A DNA stretch of 64,000 nucleotides from Clostridia bacterium (GTDB lineage Bacteria > Bacillota > Clostridia > TANB77 > CAG-508): the NCBI GenBank assembly GCA_017429505.1, contig JAFROW010000011.1:124001-188000 (forward strand). The letters run 5' to 3'. Numbering within the stretch: position 1 is the stretch's first letter; the number at the start of each line of letters is the position of its first letter. The notes under the pieces were generated by a model. That model did not search any database and was not told where the DNA came from. It was given only the letters and a program-made list of their open reading frames with translations. Positions 27,632 through 36,270 of this stretch are shown piece by piece. The translations under genes and the position numbers were made by a program.

Positions 27632-27695
27632 TAGGTTATAGTTTATGATTTTAATATAAATTTAAAAAATATAATAATAAAATAGACAAAACTAC

Positions 27696-27724
27696 TTGAA
27701 AAATTTAAAAATTTATGGTATTAT
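27696..27724 (+). promoter_or_regulatory. SigA-type promoter of rpmE
   Basis: TTGAAA, 17-bp spacer, TATTAT. Confidence 0.65.
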
Positions 27725-27767
27725 AAAATATAGCAGTTTAAAAAAGGGAAGAAAGAGGTGAATTTTC

Positions 27768-27971
27768 ATGAGAGAAGGAATACATCCAGCATATGAAGAA
27801 ACAACTATAACATGTGCTTGTGGAAATGTTATAAAAGTAGGATCAACAAAAAAAGATATAAAAGTAGATGTTTGCTCAAAATGTCATCCATTTTGGACAG
27901 GTAATCTAATGAGACAAGACACAGCAGGAAGTAGAGCAGACAAATTCAAGAAAAAATATGGTCTTGCATAA
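27768..27971 (+). CDS. rpmE: 50S ribosomal protein L31
   Basis: 67 residues, the full L31 length. It is the zinc-binding (C+) form: CACGN near residue 16 and CSKCHPFWTG near 36-45. It has its own promoter and terminator. Confidence 0.97.
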   Translation: MREGIHPAYEETTITCACGNVIKVGSTKKDIKVDVCSKCHPFWTGNLMRQDTAGSRADKFKKKYGLA

Positions 27972-27991
27972 ATTTAATAAAGTTAAAAAAT

Positions 27992-28026
27992 CACTGTTTG
28001 AACAAATCAAATAGTGTTTTTTTTTT
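27992..28026 (+). terminator. Rho-independent terminator of rpmE
   Basis: Stem CACTGTTTGA / TCAAATAGTG followed by a run of ten T. Confidence 0.9.
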
Positions 28027-28188
28027 ATTAAATTACTTAAAATTTGAATAATCTAGTTTTTATATGTTTGATTTATTTAATATACACTGATTTTTAAATA
28101 TGTTTCAATTTGTTTAATATGATTTGATATATGTATATTTTTAAAAATTTTGGAAATACTAAATAAAAAATTGAAAGGTGGAATTATA

Positions 28189-28638
28189 ATGAAAATAAGT
28201 GAATGTATGAGCAAAGATGTATGTTTTGTAAAACCAGATTGTAATACTTATGATGCTGCAAGAATAATGTGTGAAAATCATATTGGATGTATTCCTGTAT
28301 GTGATGAAGAAAAGACAGTTGTTGGAATTATAACAGATAGGGACATTTTGCTTAGAGCCGTTGCATGTGATAAAGAAACCAAAAAAACTCCTGTAAGTGA
28401 AATAATGACAACAAATGTTTATACATGTAATCCTGAAAAAGATATAAATGAAGCTCAAAACCTTATGGCACAAAACCAAATAAGAAGAGTGCCTATTGTA
28501 GATAGTGCAAACAAAGTTGTTGGAATTTTAACAATGGGGGATTTAGCTAAACATGATAAAAAAATAGGTCAACAAAATGTATGTACAACAATACAAAATA
28601 TTTGCAATTGCCAGGGTTCTACAAAAAATTGCGGTTGA
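28189..28638 (+). CDS. CBS-domain pair protein
   Basis: 149 residues with two CBS domains (about 8-62 and 72-126), shown by GCIPVCDEEKTVVGIITDRD and RRVPIVDSANKVVGILTMGD. CBS pairs bind adenine nucleotides and act as sensors; the partner is unknown. The C-terminal tail is cysteine-rich (NICNCQGSTKNCG). ATG at 28189 follows AAAGGTGG; the longer frame from 28150 has no good ribosome binding site. Confidence 0.85.
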   Translation: MKISECMSKDVCFVKPDCNTYDAARIMCENHIGCIPVCDEEKTVVGIITDRDILLRAVACDKETKKTPVSEIMTTNVYTCNPEKDINEAQNLMAQNQIRRVPIVDSANKVVGILTMGDLAKHDKKIGQQNVCTTIQNICNCQGSTKNCG

Positions 28639-29272
28639 AAAATTACAGCTCTGCAAAGAAAGTAATTTAATTAATTACTTTGACTGAATTAAAAATTAGT
28701 ATAATAGAAAATTATATGAAACTTTTTATTTTGATTTTTCTATTATACTAAACTATATATATAATAAAAAATGAAAAAATTTGTAAAGGATTTTTTAAAG
28801 TAAATTTTCAATATGATACTGTACAATAATTTGAATAAATATGCTTTTAAAATACTCTATAACGTAATTTTACAATAAAAAAGTGCAAAATGATTATTTG
28901 AACTTATAAATCTACATTAGAAACGAAACTGATGTTATCCCCAAAAAAAGGGGTACGTAGAAATTTTTTTAGAAAATAATATATTTCATCTTCTAGTATT
29001 TTTTAATGAATATAACTTTTAAATATTTCATTTTTTAAAAATATATATTATACTCTTATGTCGATTTTTTAGATATTTTTAAATTATTTCAAATTTTTCA
29101 AAAGATCAAAATTATTCAAAATTTTATTTAGTACAAAAATTCTTGAAATTTTTGTCATAAAATTTTAACGTCCAAATATAAATAGTACAAACAATAAATA
29201 AAGTTATAGTTTGCGCAAATCATTTGCAAAAAATATTATGCGAACAATAAATTAAGAAAGGATGAGAAAAAT
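28639..29272. other. Long non-coding gap before sipL
   Basis: 634 bp, very AT-rich. It contains a 16-bp perfect inverted repeat (28696-28751), a short CCCC/GGGG hairpin (28939-28953) before a T-run, and no reading frame I can support. The sipL promoter should lie near its end, but I cannot identify a sporulation sigma signature with confidence. Confidence 0.6.
28696..28751. repeat. Perfect 16-bp inverted repeat
   Basis: TTAGTATAATAGAAAA (28696-28711) and TTTTCTATTATACTAA (28736-28751) with a 24-base loop. Each arm contains a TATAAT-like hexamer. It may be a terminator, an operator or a small repeat. Confidence 0.65.
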
Positions 29273-30844
29273 ATGGAATTTGAAGTAAATAAGGATCAAA
29301 TCTGTGTTAATAAAATGGTATGTGAGAAAAAGGAAATAGTATTTGTAGAAGAGGATATGATAGTTCCTGATTCAAAGCCTGACATATTAAATTCAATAAA
29401 TTTAAGTGGAAATGTTTGTATTTATAAAAAAGAAATAACAGATGGTAAAGTAAAAATTGATGGATGTGTAAATACATACATAATGTATCTTCCAGATAGT
29501 AATGAAGATAATATAAGAGGGCTAAATGCATGCATAGAATTTTCACAAAATATTGCAATTCCTGAATGTAAGGAGGGAATGCAAGCACAAATTTGTGTAG
29601 ATATTAAAGACTTAGAGTGTAAAGTTTTAAATGGAAGAAAAATAAATGTTAGAGCAGGGCTAGAAATAAAAATTAAACTTTATTCAAATGAAGATATAGA
29701 CATAATTAGTGGAATAAATAATATTGATGATATTCAAACATTAGACAAAAACTTTGAAGTAAATTCATTGGTGGGAAGTGGAAATACAAGAGTTTATGTA
29801 AAAGATACATTAAGTATTGACCAAAATGATGAAATTGCAGAAATATTAAAAACAGATGTAACTTTAGAAGATTGTGATATTAAAATAAGTTACAACAAAA
29901 TTCTTTCTAAATGTGAAGCAAATGTAAAAATAATGTATTTAACAGAAGATAATAGAATAAATACTGTTCAAGGAAAAATTCCTGCAGTAGGATTTATCGA
30001 TATGCCAAATGTTTCTGAAGAAAAAATTTGTGAAATAAATAACGAAATAAACAATATTATAGTAAGACCAAATTCAGCAGAAGAACACTCAATTTATGTG
30101 GAAATCGAAATTGAGACTTCATGCACAGCATTTGAAAAACGTGAAATTGCTCTGATTCAAGACTTATATAGTCCAAGTCAAAATTTGAATTTTACACAAA
30201 AAAGAATAAATGCTTCTGCAAATAAAATAACTAAAACTAAAGACTTTACTGTTACTAGCAAAACCAATATACCAGACTTAGTAGAAGGAAATCTTTTAGA
30301 TGTAGAAGTTTTAAGTACAATTAATAAAGAACAACCTACAAATTCAAAAGTTATGTATGATGGTGAAATGACAGTTAATTTCATATTTTCAAATAATAAT
30401 GGAAATGTAAATAGCAAAGTTTCAAAAATACCATTTGAATTTAGTATAGAAAATCCTACAGAAGATGAAAATGTAAATATTGAAACTAAATTAAATATTA
30501 TAGGCAAAAATTTTGACATTAAGTCAAATGGAGATGTAGACTGTCAAATAGATATGGAAGCACAAGTAGATTTTATACAAAATACAAGTATGAATATAAT
30601 TGATAATATAGAAATTGATGAAAATGATGCAGATTCAGGAGACTATGATAGTTTAATTATTTACATTGTTCAAAAAGGTGATAGCTTGTGGAAAATAGCC
30701 AAAAAACATAGAAGTACAGTAGATGATATCGCAAGAGTAAATGGAATAGAAGATCCAAATCAGATTCAAATTGGACAGAAAATATATATTCCAAAATTTA
30801 GAAATGTAAGTAGAAAAGGAAATGCTAATGCAATACCAGCATAA
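29273..30844 (+). CDS. sipL: SipL-like spore coat morphogenetic protein (SPOCS/DUF3794 plus LysM)
   Basis: 523 residues. DUF3794/SPOCS-type repeats fill most of the protein (for example VEEDMIVPDSKPDILN near the start and FTVTSKTNIPDLVEGNLLDV near 330), and a LysM domain closes it (YIVQKGDSLWKIAKKH, about 463-510). This matches SipL of Clostridioides difficile, which binds SpoIVA and anchors the coat to the forespore, a role filled by SpoVID in Bacillus. The following gene, yunB, is also sporulation related and overlaps by 17 bases. Confidence 0.78.
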   Translation: MEFEVNKDQICVNKMVCEKKEIVFVEEDMIVPDSKPDILNSINLSGNVCIYKKEITDGKVKIDGCVNTYIMYLPDSNEDNIRGLNACIEFSQNIAIPECKEGMQAQICVDIKDLECKVLNGRKINVRAGLEIKIKLYSNEDIDIISGINNIDDIQTLDKNFEVNSLVGSGNTRVYVKDTLSIDQNDEIAEILKTDVTLEDCDIKISYNKILSKCEANVKIMYLTEDNRINTVQGKIPAVGFIDMPNVSEEKICEINNEINNIIVRPNSAEEHSIYVEIEIETSCTAFEKREIALIQDLYSPSQNLNFTQKRINASANKITKTKDFTVTSKTNIPDLVEGNLLDVEVLSTINKEQPTNSKVMYDGEMTVNFIFSNNNGNVNSKVSKIPFEFSIENPTEDENVNIETKLNIIGKNFDIKSNGDVDCQIDMEAQVDFIQNTSMNIIDNIEIDENDADSGDYDSLIIYIVQKGDSLWKIAKKHRSTVDDIARVNGIEDPNQIQIGQKIYIPKFRNVSRKGNANAIPA

Positions 30845-31568
30845 AAAAAATTACAAAATTTATTCAAGACCAAGACTTAATTTAGTAGTTTTTAAAAATT
30901 CTCCTAAATCACATAAATCAAGAAGAAAATTAAAAAAGACAATGCCTTTTGCTTTAGTGATATTTATTGCGATTATAACATGTTTTTCAGTATGGAACTT
31001 TATAGATCCAATATTTGAAACTTTGTGTGAAGATAAAGCAAAAGCTGTTGCGACTTTGATTACAAATGAGGAAACCACAAATATCATGAAAAAATACAAT
31101 TATGATACATTTTTTACGATAGAAAAAGATGAGAAAGGCAATGTACAAATGATAAATGCAAATGTTTTAAAAATAAATGAGGTTACATCTGATATAGCAA
31201 TAAATATTCAAAATAGATTAGATGAAAGTTTGAAAAATACTGTATATATTTCGTCAGGTGCAATTACAGGTGTGAGATTTTTATCAGGCTTTGGACCTAG
31301 AATAACCTTAAGAATTTCTTCATCAGGAATTGTAGATACAGATTTAAGAAGTGAGTTCATTTCTCAAGGAGTAAATCAAACTATGCATAGAGTTTATTTA
31401 GATATAAAAACAAATGTGAATATTTTAACATCATTTAAAACTATACAAAAAACGATTGAAAATCAGGTTTTGATTGCAGAAAACGTTATTGTTGGAGATA
31501 TTCCTAATACTTATTATAATTTTGAGGGAACAAATGGGGAAGATGAGGCTTTAAGGTTGATTGAGTAA
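30828..31568 (+). CDS. yunB: Sporulation protein YunB
   Basis: 246 residues with one membrane segment (about 40-58) and the family stretch YISSGAITGVRFLSGFGPRI. The second ATG (30828) is seven bases after AAAAGGA and is preferred over the ATG at 30822, one base after it. Role in spore formation is genetically known in Bacillus; the mechanism is not. Confidence 0.82.
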   Translation: MQYQHKKNYKIYSRPRLNLVVFKNSPKSHKSRRKLKKTMPFALVIFIAIITCFSVWNFIDPIFETLCEDKAKAVATLITNEETTNIMKKYNYDTFFTIEKDEKGNVQMINANVLKINEVTSDIAINIQNRLDESLKNTVYISSGAITGVRFLSGFGPRITLRISSSGIVDTDLRSEFISQGVNQTMHRVYLDIKTNVNILTSFKTIQKTIENQVLIAENVIVGDIPNTYYNFEGTNGEDEALRLIE

Positions 31569-31736
31569 GCTATAATGTTATGTATAAAGTTAATATATAA
31601 GTTATTTTACTTTATCCCTATTCTAATGATTTCATCAATAGTTTTATAAACTTTTGGAAATCATTGAAAGGTCCCCATATTACATTACAAATAATTTATA
31701 TATTAACTTTTATAAAAAATTAAAAATTTTTTAGTT

Positions 31737-31765
31737 GTCTGTCAAGTTTCGACAGACTTTTTATT
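31737..31765 (+). terminator. Rho-independent terminator before spoIIAA
   Basis: Stem GTCTGTC / GACAGAC with a 7-base loop followed by TTTTTATTTTTT. Confidence 0.85.
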
Positions 31766-31812
31766 TTTTATAGTGTAGAATAAATTAAATAAGTAAAATG
31801 GGGGAGGGAAAA

Positions 31813-32176
31813 ATGACGACGAATTATTATGAAAAGGACAAGCTTCTTGTTTTTAAAATAAATGAGGAGATAGATGAATGTACAGTAAAAAATATAAGGA
31901 GGAAAGCAGATTATGAAATTGAAAGATTTATGCCTAGAGAAGTTGTATTTGATTTTGATAGTGTTACTTTCATGGATAGTGCCGGAATCGGAATGGTAAT
32001 CCGGAAGGTATAAGCAAGCACAAATGCTTGGAGGCAAAACGGAAGTTGCAAATTTAAGTAATGGGGTAAAGAAAATTTTAAGGATGAGTGGGGTTTTAAA
32101 AATAATTCCTGAAATAAACTTAGATGAGAAATTAGCAAATATATTATCTAAAGAGGAGGAGGTAATTAACTTATGA
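31813..32176 (+). CDS. spoIIAA: Anti-sigma F factor antagonist, with CGG-A +1 frameshift
   Basis: Codes for a 120-residue STAS protein that, when dephosphorylated at its serine (Ser56 here, in MDSAGIG), releases sigma F from SpoIIAB in the forespore. The frame from ATG 31813 (after GGGGAGG) stops at 32011-32013 because of one extra C. At 32002-32004 the in-frame codon is CGG; if the C at 32002 is skipped, GGA AGG TAT AAG gives the conserved GRYKQ and the frame continues through MSGVLKIIP to TGA 32174-32176, overlapping spoIIAB by four bases as in other spoIIA operons. Either +1 frameshifting makes the protein or the sequence has an inserted base. Confidence 0.85.
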
Positions 32177-32658
32177 AAAACAAATTAAAAGATAATGAGA
32201 TGAAACTGGAATTTATTAGTAAATCAAATAATGAGGCATTTGCAAGGATAAGTGTTGCAGCATTTGTTTCACAACTTGATCCTACAATAGAAGAGATTTC
32301 AGACATAAAAACCGCTGTTTCAGAAGCGGTAACAAATGCAATAGTTCATGGTTATGAAGATAAAATGGGAATAGTTACATTAATTTGTAAAATACATGAA
32401 AATGAGGTTTACATAGAAATTTCTGATAGTGGAAAGGGAATAGAAAATGTAGAAATGGCAAAACAGCCACTATATACAACAAGACCTAATTTAGAAAGGT
32501 CTGGAATGGGATTTACAATAATGGAAAGTTTTATGGATGAACTTAATGTTCAATCTATTTTAGGATTAGGAACTAAGGTTACAATGAAGAAAAATATCAA
32601 GCAAACAGAAGAAGTAGAAGATATGCCCGTAACTTTGGAGGAAGCTCTAAGGGGGTAG
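32173..32658 (+). CDS. spoIIAB: Anti-sigma F factor / serine kinase
   Basis: 161 residues, GHKL ATPase fold. The N box is [15 protein letters not shown]1 is [10 protein letters not shown]2 is [10 protein letters not shown]. It binds sigma F and phosphorylates SpoIIAA. ATG overlaps the spoIIAA stop (ATGA), with GAGGAGGAGG upstream. Confidence 0.96.
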   Translation: MKNKLKDNEMKLEFISKSNNEAFARISVAAFVSQLDPTIEEISDIKTAVSEAVTNAIVHGYEDKMGIVTLICKIHENEVYIEISDSGKGIENVEMAKQPLYTTRPNLERSGMGFTIMESFMDELNVQSILGLGTKVTMKKNIKQTEEVEDMPVTLEEALRG

Positions 32659-32662
32659 AAAA

Positions 32663-33523
32663 TTGGAAAACTACTTAGAAGATAATAAAATACAAAATGA
32701 GGATGATTTTAATGGACAGCCTATTTTAGAAAGAAATACTGACTTTATTGAAGAAGATGAAAAAGAAAAGTGTCAAAATAATCAGTTTTTCTGGGAAAAG
32801 AAATATGATTTTATAAACGATATTAAAAAAGCTCAAAGTGGCGATAAAGATGCTATGGCAAAATTAGTTGAAGACAATCAAGGACTAGTTTGGAATATAG
32901 CGAGAAGATTTTTAGGAAGAGGATATGATAAAGAAGATATCTATCAAATAGGATGTATGGGTTTTATAAAGGCAATTAGAAGATTTAATGCAGACTTTGA
33001 GGTTCAGCTTTCAACTTATGCAGTACCATATATTTTAGGTGAAATAAAAAAGTTTTTAAGAGATGATGGACCTGTAAAAGTAAGCAGAAGTTTGAAAGAA
33101 CTAAATGTAAAAATAAATGAATTACAAAAAGAATATACAAATACAGGAAAAGAGCTTAGTCTAATAGAAATTGCGACAATTTTAAAAGTTCCAAAAGAAG
33201 ATATTGTACTTGCAATTGAATCATCTCAAGCAACAGAATCAATTGAAAATGCAAAATATAGTGGAGGAAAGGCAAATAAAGATTTAACACTAATTGATAC
33301 TTTATCTACAAATAAAGATGAAGCAAATCTTATTACAAATAAAATTGCTGTTCAAAAAATGATAGAAAAGTTAGGTGATAGAGAGAAAAAAATAATTCTT
33401 CTTAGATTTTATAAAGATAAAACACAGTCTGAGGTTGCTAAGATACTTGGAATTTCTCAAGTACAAGTTTCAAGGATAGAAAAAAAGATTCTAGAAGGAA
33501 TGAAAAGGGAACTTGTGTCATAA
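32663..33523 (+). CDS. sigF: RNA polymerase sigma factor SigF
   Basis: 286 residues with a long acidic N-terminal extension (about 45 residues) before region 2 (NQGLVWNIARRFLGRGYDKE), region 3 and region 4 (QSEVAKILGISQVQVSRIEKK). Order after spoIIAA-spoIIAB identifies it as the first forespore sigma factor rather than SigG. TTG start follows AGGGGG. Confidence 0.92.
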   Translation: MENYLEDNKIQNEDDFNGQPILERNTDFIEEDEKEKCQNNQFFWEKKYDFINDIKKAQSGDKDAMAKLVEDNQGLVWNIARRFLGRGYDKEDIYQIGCMGFIKAIRRFNADFEVQLSTYAVPYILGEIKKFLRDDGPVKVSRSLKELNVKINELQKEYTNTGKELSLIEIATILKVPKEDIVLAIESSQATESIENAKYSGGKANKDLTLIDTLSTNKDEANLITNKIAVQKMIEKLGDREKKIILLRFYKDKTQSEVAKILGISQVQVSRIEKKILEGMKRELVS

Positions 33524-33531
33524 TATATAGT

Positions 33532-34560
33532 ATGAGATTTGTAAATAAATACATTATGTATATTATGATTTTTGTGTTAATAATTTTTGTTTTGCCTGCA
33601 TTTTGTACAAAAAAAGTAGTAGGAAAATCGGAAAAAGGGGAAAAAGTAGAACAAAATAAAGAACAATATGAAGAAACTAAACAAGAAAATGCAAAACATG
33701 ATTATTCTAAATATGGTACAATAAAACTTTTGCATAAAGAAAATGGACAAATTGAAGAGCTTCCAATAGATGAGTATTTGTATGGAGTGGTTTCTGCAGA
33801 AATGCCTGCAAATTATCAAGAAGAAGCTTTAAAAGCTCAAGCTGTGGCAGCAAGGACATACACAATTTATCAAATTTCAAATAATAATGGAAAACATGGA
33901 GAGGCTGATGTTTGCGATGACTCAACTTGTTGCCAAGCTTGGATTTCTAAAGAAAATAGAATGCAAAAATGGAGCGAAGAAGTTAGAGAAAAAAATTGGA
34001 GTAAAATAGTTTTATCCGTAAATTCTACTGCAGGAAAAATAATAACATATAATAATGAAGCTATAAATGCGTTTTTCCATTCAAATAGTGGAGGAAAAAC
34101 AGAGCTTGCTTCAAATGTGTGGATTGGAGGAAAAGACTTTCCATATTTGCAAAGTGTAGAAACTTCGGGAGAAGATGGATATACACAATATAGCTCTGAG
34201 GTTATAATTCAAAGAAAAGATTTGCTAGAAAAATTAAAGCAGGAATATCCAGAAATTCAAATAAACTTTGAAGAAAGCGAAAGTATAAAAATTTTAGATT
34301 ACACTCAAAGCAGAAGAGTAAGAACTGTAAAATTTGGAAATACAGAAATTCCAGGAACAAAAGTAAGAAGTTTTTTAGGGCTTAAATCTACAAATTTTTC
34401 TATAAATTCAGAAGGAGATAATGTGATTTTTTCAGTAAAAGGCTATGGCCATGGAGTTGGAATGAGCCAAACAGGCGCAGATAGCATGGCAAAGGCAGGA
34501 AACAGTTATGAAGAGATTTTGAAGCATTTTTATACAGGAGTGGAAATTACAACAATATAA
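33532..34560 (+). CDS. spoIID: Stage II sporulation protein D (lytic transglycosylase)
   Basis: 342 residues. One N-terminal membrane segment (about 9-24) is followed by a charged linker and the SpoIID domain. SAEMPANYQEEALKAQAVAARTY contains the catalytic glutamate; CDDSTCCQAW and FHSNSGGKTE supply metal-binding residues. It cuts septal peptidoglycan during engulfment. It starts eight bases after sigF and has little visible ribosome binding site, so translation may be coupled. Confidence 0.93.
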   Translation: MRFVNKYIMYIMIFVLIIFVLPAFCTKKVVGKSEKGEKVEQNKEQYEETKQENAKHDYSKYGTIKLLHKENGQIEELPIDEYLYGVVSAEMPANYQEEALKAQAVAARTYTIYQISNNNGKHGEADVCDDSTCCQAWISKENRMQKWSEEVREKNWSKIVLSVNSTAGKIITYNNEAINAFFHSNSGGKTELASNVWIGGKDFPYLQSVETSGEDGYTQYSSEVIIQRKDLLEKLKQEYPEIQINFEESESIKILDYTQSRRVRTVKFGNTEIPGTKVRSFLGLKSTNFSINSEGDNVIFSVKGYGHGVGMSQTGADSMAKAGNSYEEILKHFYTGVEITTI

Positions 34561-34702
34561 TACTGCTATAATTAACTATGTTATTAATGACAAGAATATT
34601 TTAGAACTATGAAAGGTAAACATAATATTATGATTTTAGATTTTTTTGAAAAAAGTATAGACATTTTTAGAATTATATGATAATATTAATATTGTCATAT
34701 TT

Positions 34703-34785
34703 GCTGATGTGGCGAAATTGGTATACGCACAGCACTCAAAATGCTGCGAGAAATCATGTGGGTTCGAGTCCCACCATCAGCACCA
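34703..34785 (+). tRNA. tRNA-Leu (CAA)
   Basis: Acceptor GCTGATG / CATCAGC, discriminator A and encoded CCA. Anticodon stem CAGCA/TGCTG with loop CTCAAAA gives CAA. A short variable arm follows and GGTTCGAGTCC is the T arm. The prophage integrase begins 160 bases downstream on the opposite strand. Confidence 0.93.
34761..34785. other. Likely prophage attachment site (attL side)
   Basis: The 3' part of tRNA-Leu is the classical target of tyrosine integrases, and phage genes start right after it. The expected second copy (attR) would lie beyond the right edge, so the core cannot be delimited. Confidence 0.45.
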
Positions 34786-34820
34786 AAAATAGAGGTATTT
34801 TGTTTATATCTCTATTTTAT
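34786..34820 (+). terminator. Hairpin after tRNA-Leu
   Basis: AAAATAGAG / CTCTATTTT stem (15-base loop) with T-rich tail, likely the tRNA terminator. Confidence 0.6.
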
Positions 34821-34945
34821 TTTAAATAACTTTAAACCCTATTTTTCAATACTTTTAGCCATTATTTTAATTTTATTTATATTTAAGATGTATTTTAAAA
34901 AATTTTTCTACTGCTCCCTTTACTGCACCCCTATTCTAAAAGTAT

Positions 34946-36085
34946 TTATAATCCAATATTTTGCATATACTGTTCTAATTTTTCGTTTTCGTCTAGTTTA
35001 AATTTATCAAAAACAGATGCATAAGTATCTAATGTAGTTGCTATTTTTGAATGACCTAGAATAGATTGTAAAACTTTAGCAGACATTCCTGCTTCAATAC
35101 ATCTAGTTGCAAAAGTATGTCTAAACATATGATTATGTAATTTCGGTGCGATATGTTGAACTTCATTTATTCTATGTAAATAAGAGTTTATAGCTCCAGG
35201 ATTTATTAATCCGTTATCATAGAATATAAGATTATAGATATTTGGTATTTTTGCCTTATTTTTAATCCTCGTTGCAATGGTAAGGGCTTGCGATGATAAT
35301 ATTATTGTTCTTTTTCCTTTTTGGGTTTTAGGTTGTTTCCCTAAAATCACACGATCGTTTTCATCTCTAGTCAGAGTTCTTTGTATAGTTAAAGTTTTTT
35401 CTTTTAGATTTATATTATCATAAGTTAAAGCAAGACATTCGCCAACTCTAATTCCAGTATAAAGCATAAGTAAAATAGCATCGTTATATTCGTGTTCTGT
35501 AGAATTTAAGTACTTTATAAGAGCTTTTTCTTCATCTACAGTTAAGGCTTCTACAGGAATAACTTCTTTTTTGGATTTAGGTTTTGAAATCAAATCCATT
35601 ATATTATATTGTAGTATTCTATCCATTACAGCAATTTGAAATCCTTTTTTTAATAATCTAAAGTCTTTATCAATAGTGCTTTGAGAATATTCTGAAAAGT
35701 TAGGTAAATCATCTCTTATTTCAATTGTAGTAATTTTTTGAATAGGTTTATTTAAGAATTGACAACATTTTTTTAGATGAGTTAAAGAGTCTTTATTTCT
35801 TAAATAACTTCTATCTGAAGTTACTCCAGTATTATGTTTGTATTCAATATGCTTTGTTATTACTTCTTCTAGAGTAATCTCATCTTTATCTACATAAGTG
35901 TTTTTGTTTACACTATTCTTTATTTCTGTAACTCTAGCTTTAAAGTCTGATACTTTTTCATTCTGCTTTTGCTTTATTTTGTTTCTTTTCCCATTATAAT
36001 GATAAGCATAAATATATCTTCCTGTTTTCGAGTCTTTGTATAAACTTCCTTCGCCATTTCCTACTGTTCTTGTTTTACCCATCAT
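34946..36085 (-). CDS. int: Prophage tyrosine integrase
   Basis: 379 residues: N-terminal arm-binding domain (GEGSLYKDSKTGRYIYAYHY), SAM-like core-binding domain (about 70-160), catalytic domain with Arg in TGIRVGECLAL (about 212), HMFRHTFATR and GHSKIATTLDTYA (final Tyr about 357). It should integrate and excise the element at the adjacent tRNA-Leu. GGAGG precedes two adjacent ATGs (36085 and 36082). Confidence 0.95.
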   Translation of the reverse strand: MMGKTRTVGNGEGSLYKDSKTGRYIYAYHYNGKRNKIKQKQNEKVSDFKARVTEIKNSVNKNTYVDKDEITLEEVITKHIEYKHNTGVTSDRSYLRNKDSLTHLKKCCQFLNKPIQKITTIEIRDDLPNFSEYSQSTIDKDFRLLKKGFQIAVMDRILQYNIMDLISKPKSKKEVIPVEALTVDEEKALIKYLNSTEHEYNDAILLMLYTGIRVGECLALTYDNINLKEKTLTIQRTLTRDENDRVILGKQPKTQKGKRTIILSSQALTIATRIKNKAKIPNIYNLIFYDNGLINPGAINSYLHRINEVQHIAPKLHNHMFRHTFATRCIEAGMSAKVLQSILGHSKIATTLDTYASVFDKFKLDENEKLEQYMQNIGL

Positions 36086-36227
36086 AAAACCTCCGTTCGT
36101 TTACTACATTAAAAATTAAATGCTCATTAGAGCATTGTATCTTTTGTATATATATTTTCATATAAGATTTTAGCCTTTTCGTAAAATTTTATATCAAAAC
36201 ATAAAAATATGTGGTATAATCCAATAT

Positions 36228-36270
36228 AAGAAAATGTACGTTAGGTAAGAGTGGGTACATTTTCTTTTTT
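36228..36270. terminator. Terminator between lysogeny genes
   Basis: Stem AAGAAAATGTAC / GTACATTTTCTT with a 15-base loop; a T-run follows on the plus strand. Confidence 0.7.

Noticed and set aside
28936-28970. Terminator CCCC-A7-GGGG before a T-run
   Set aside because: Only four paired bases and extra sequence before the T-run; too weak to claim.
31798-32013. spoIIAA as a simple pseudogene
   Set aside because: Only one base is out of place, the motif is shared by four other genes, and the overlap with spoIIAB is preserved; frameshifting or artefact fits better than decay.
34905-34931. Integrase arm sites TACTGCTCCC / TACTGCACCC
   Set aside because: Two imperfect 10-mers near the integrase stop are suggestive, but two copies are too few to support a claim.
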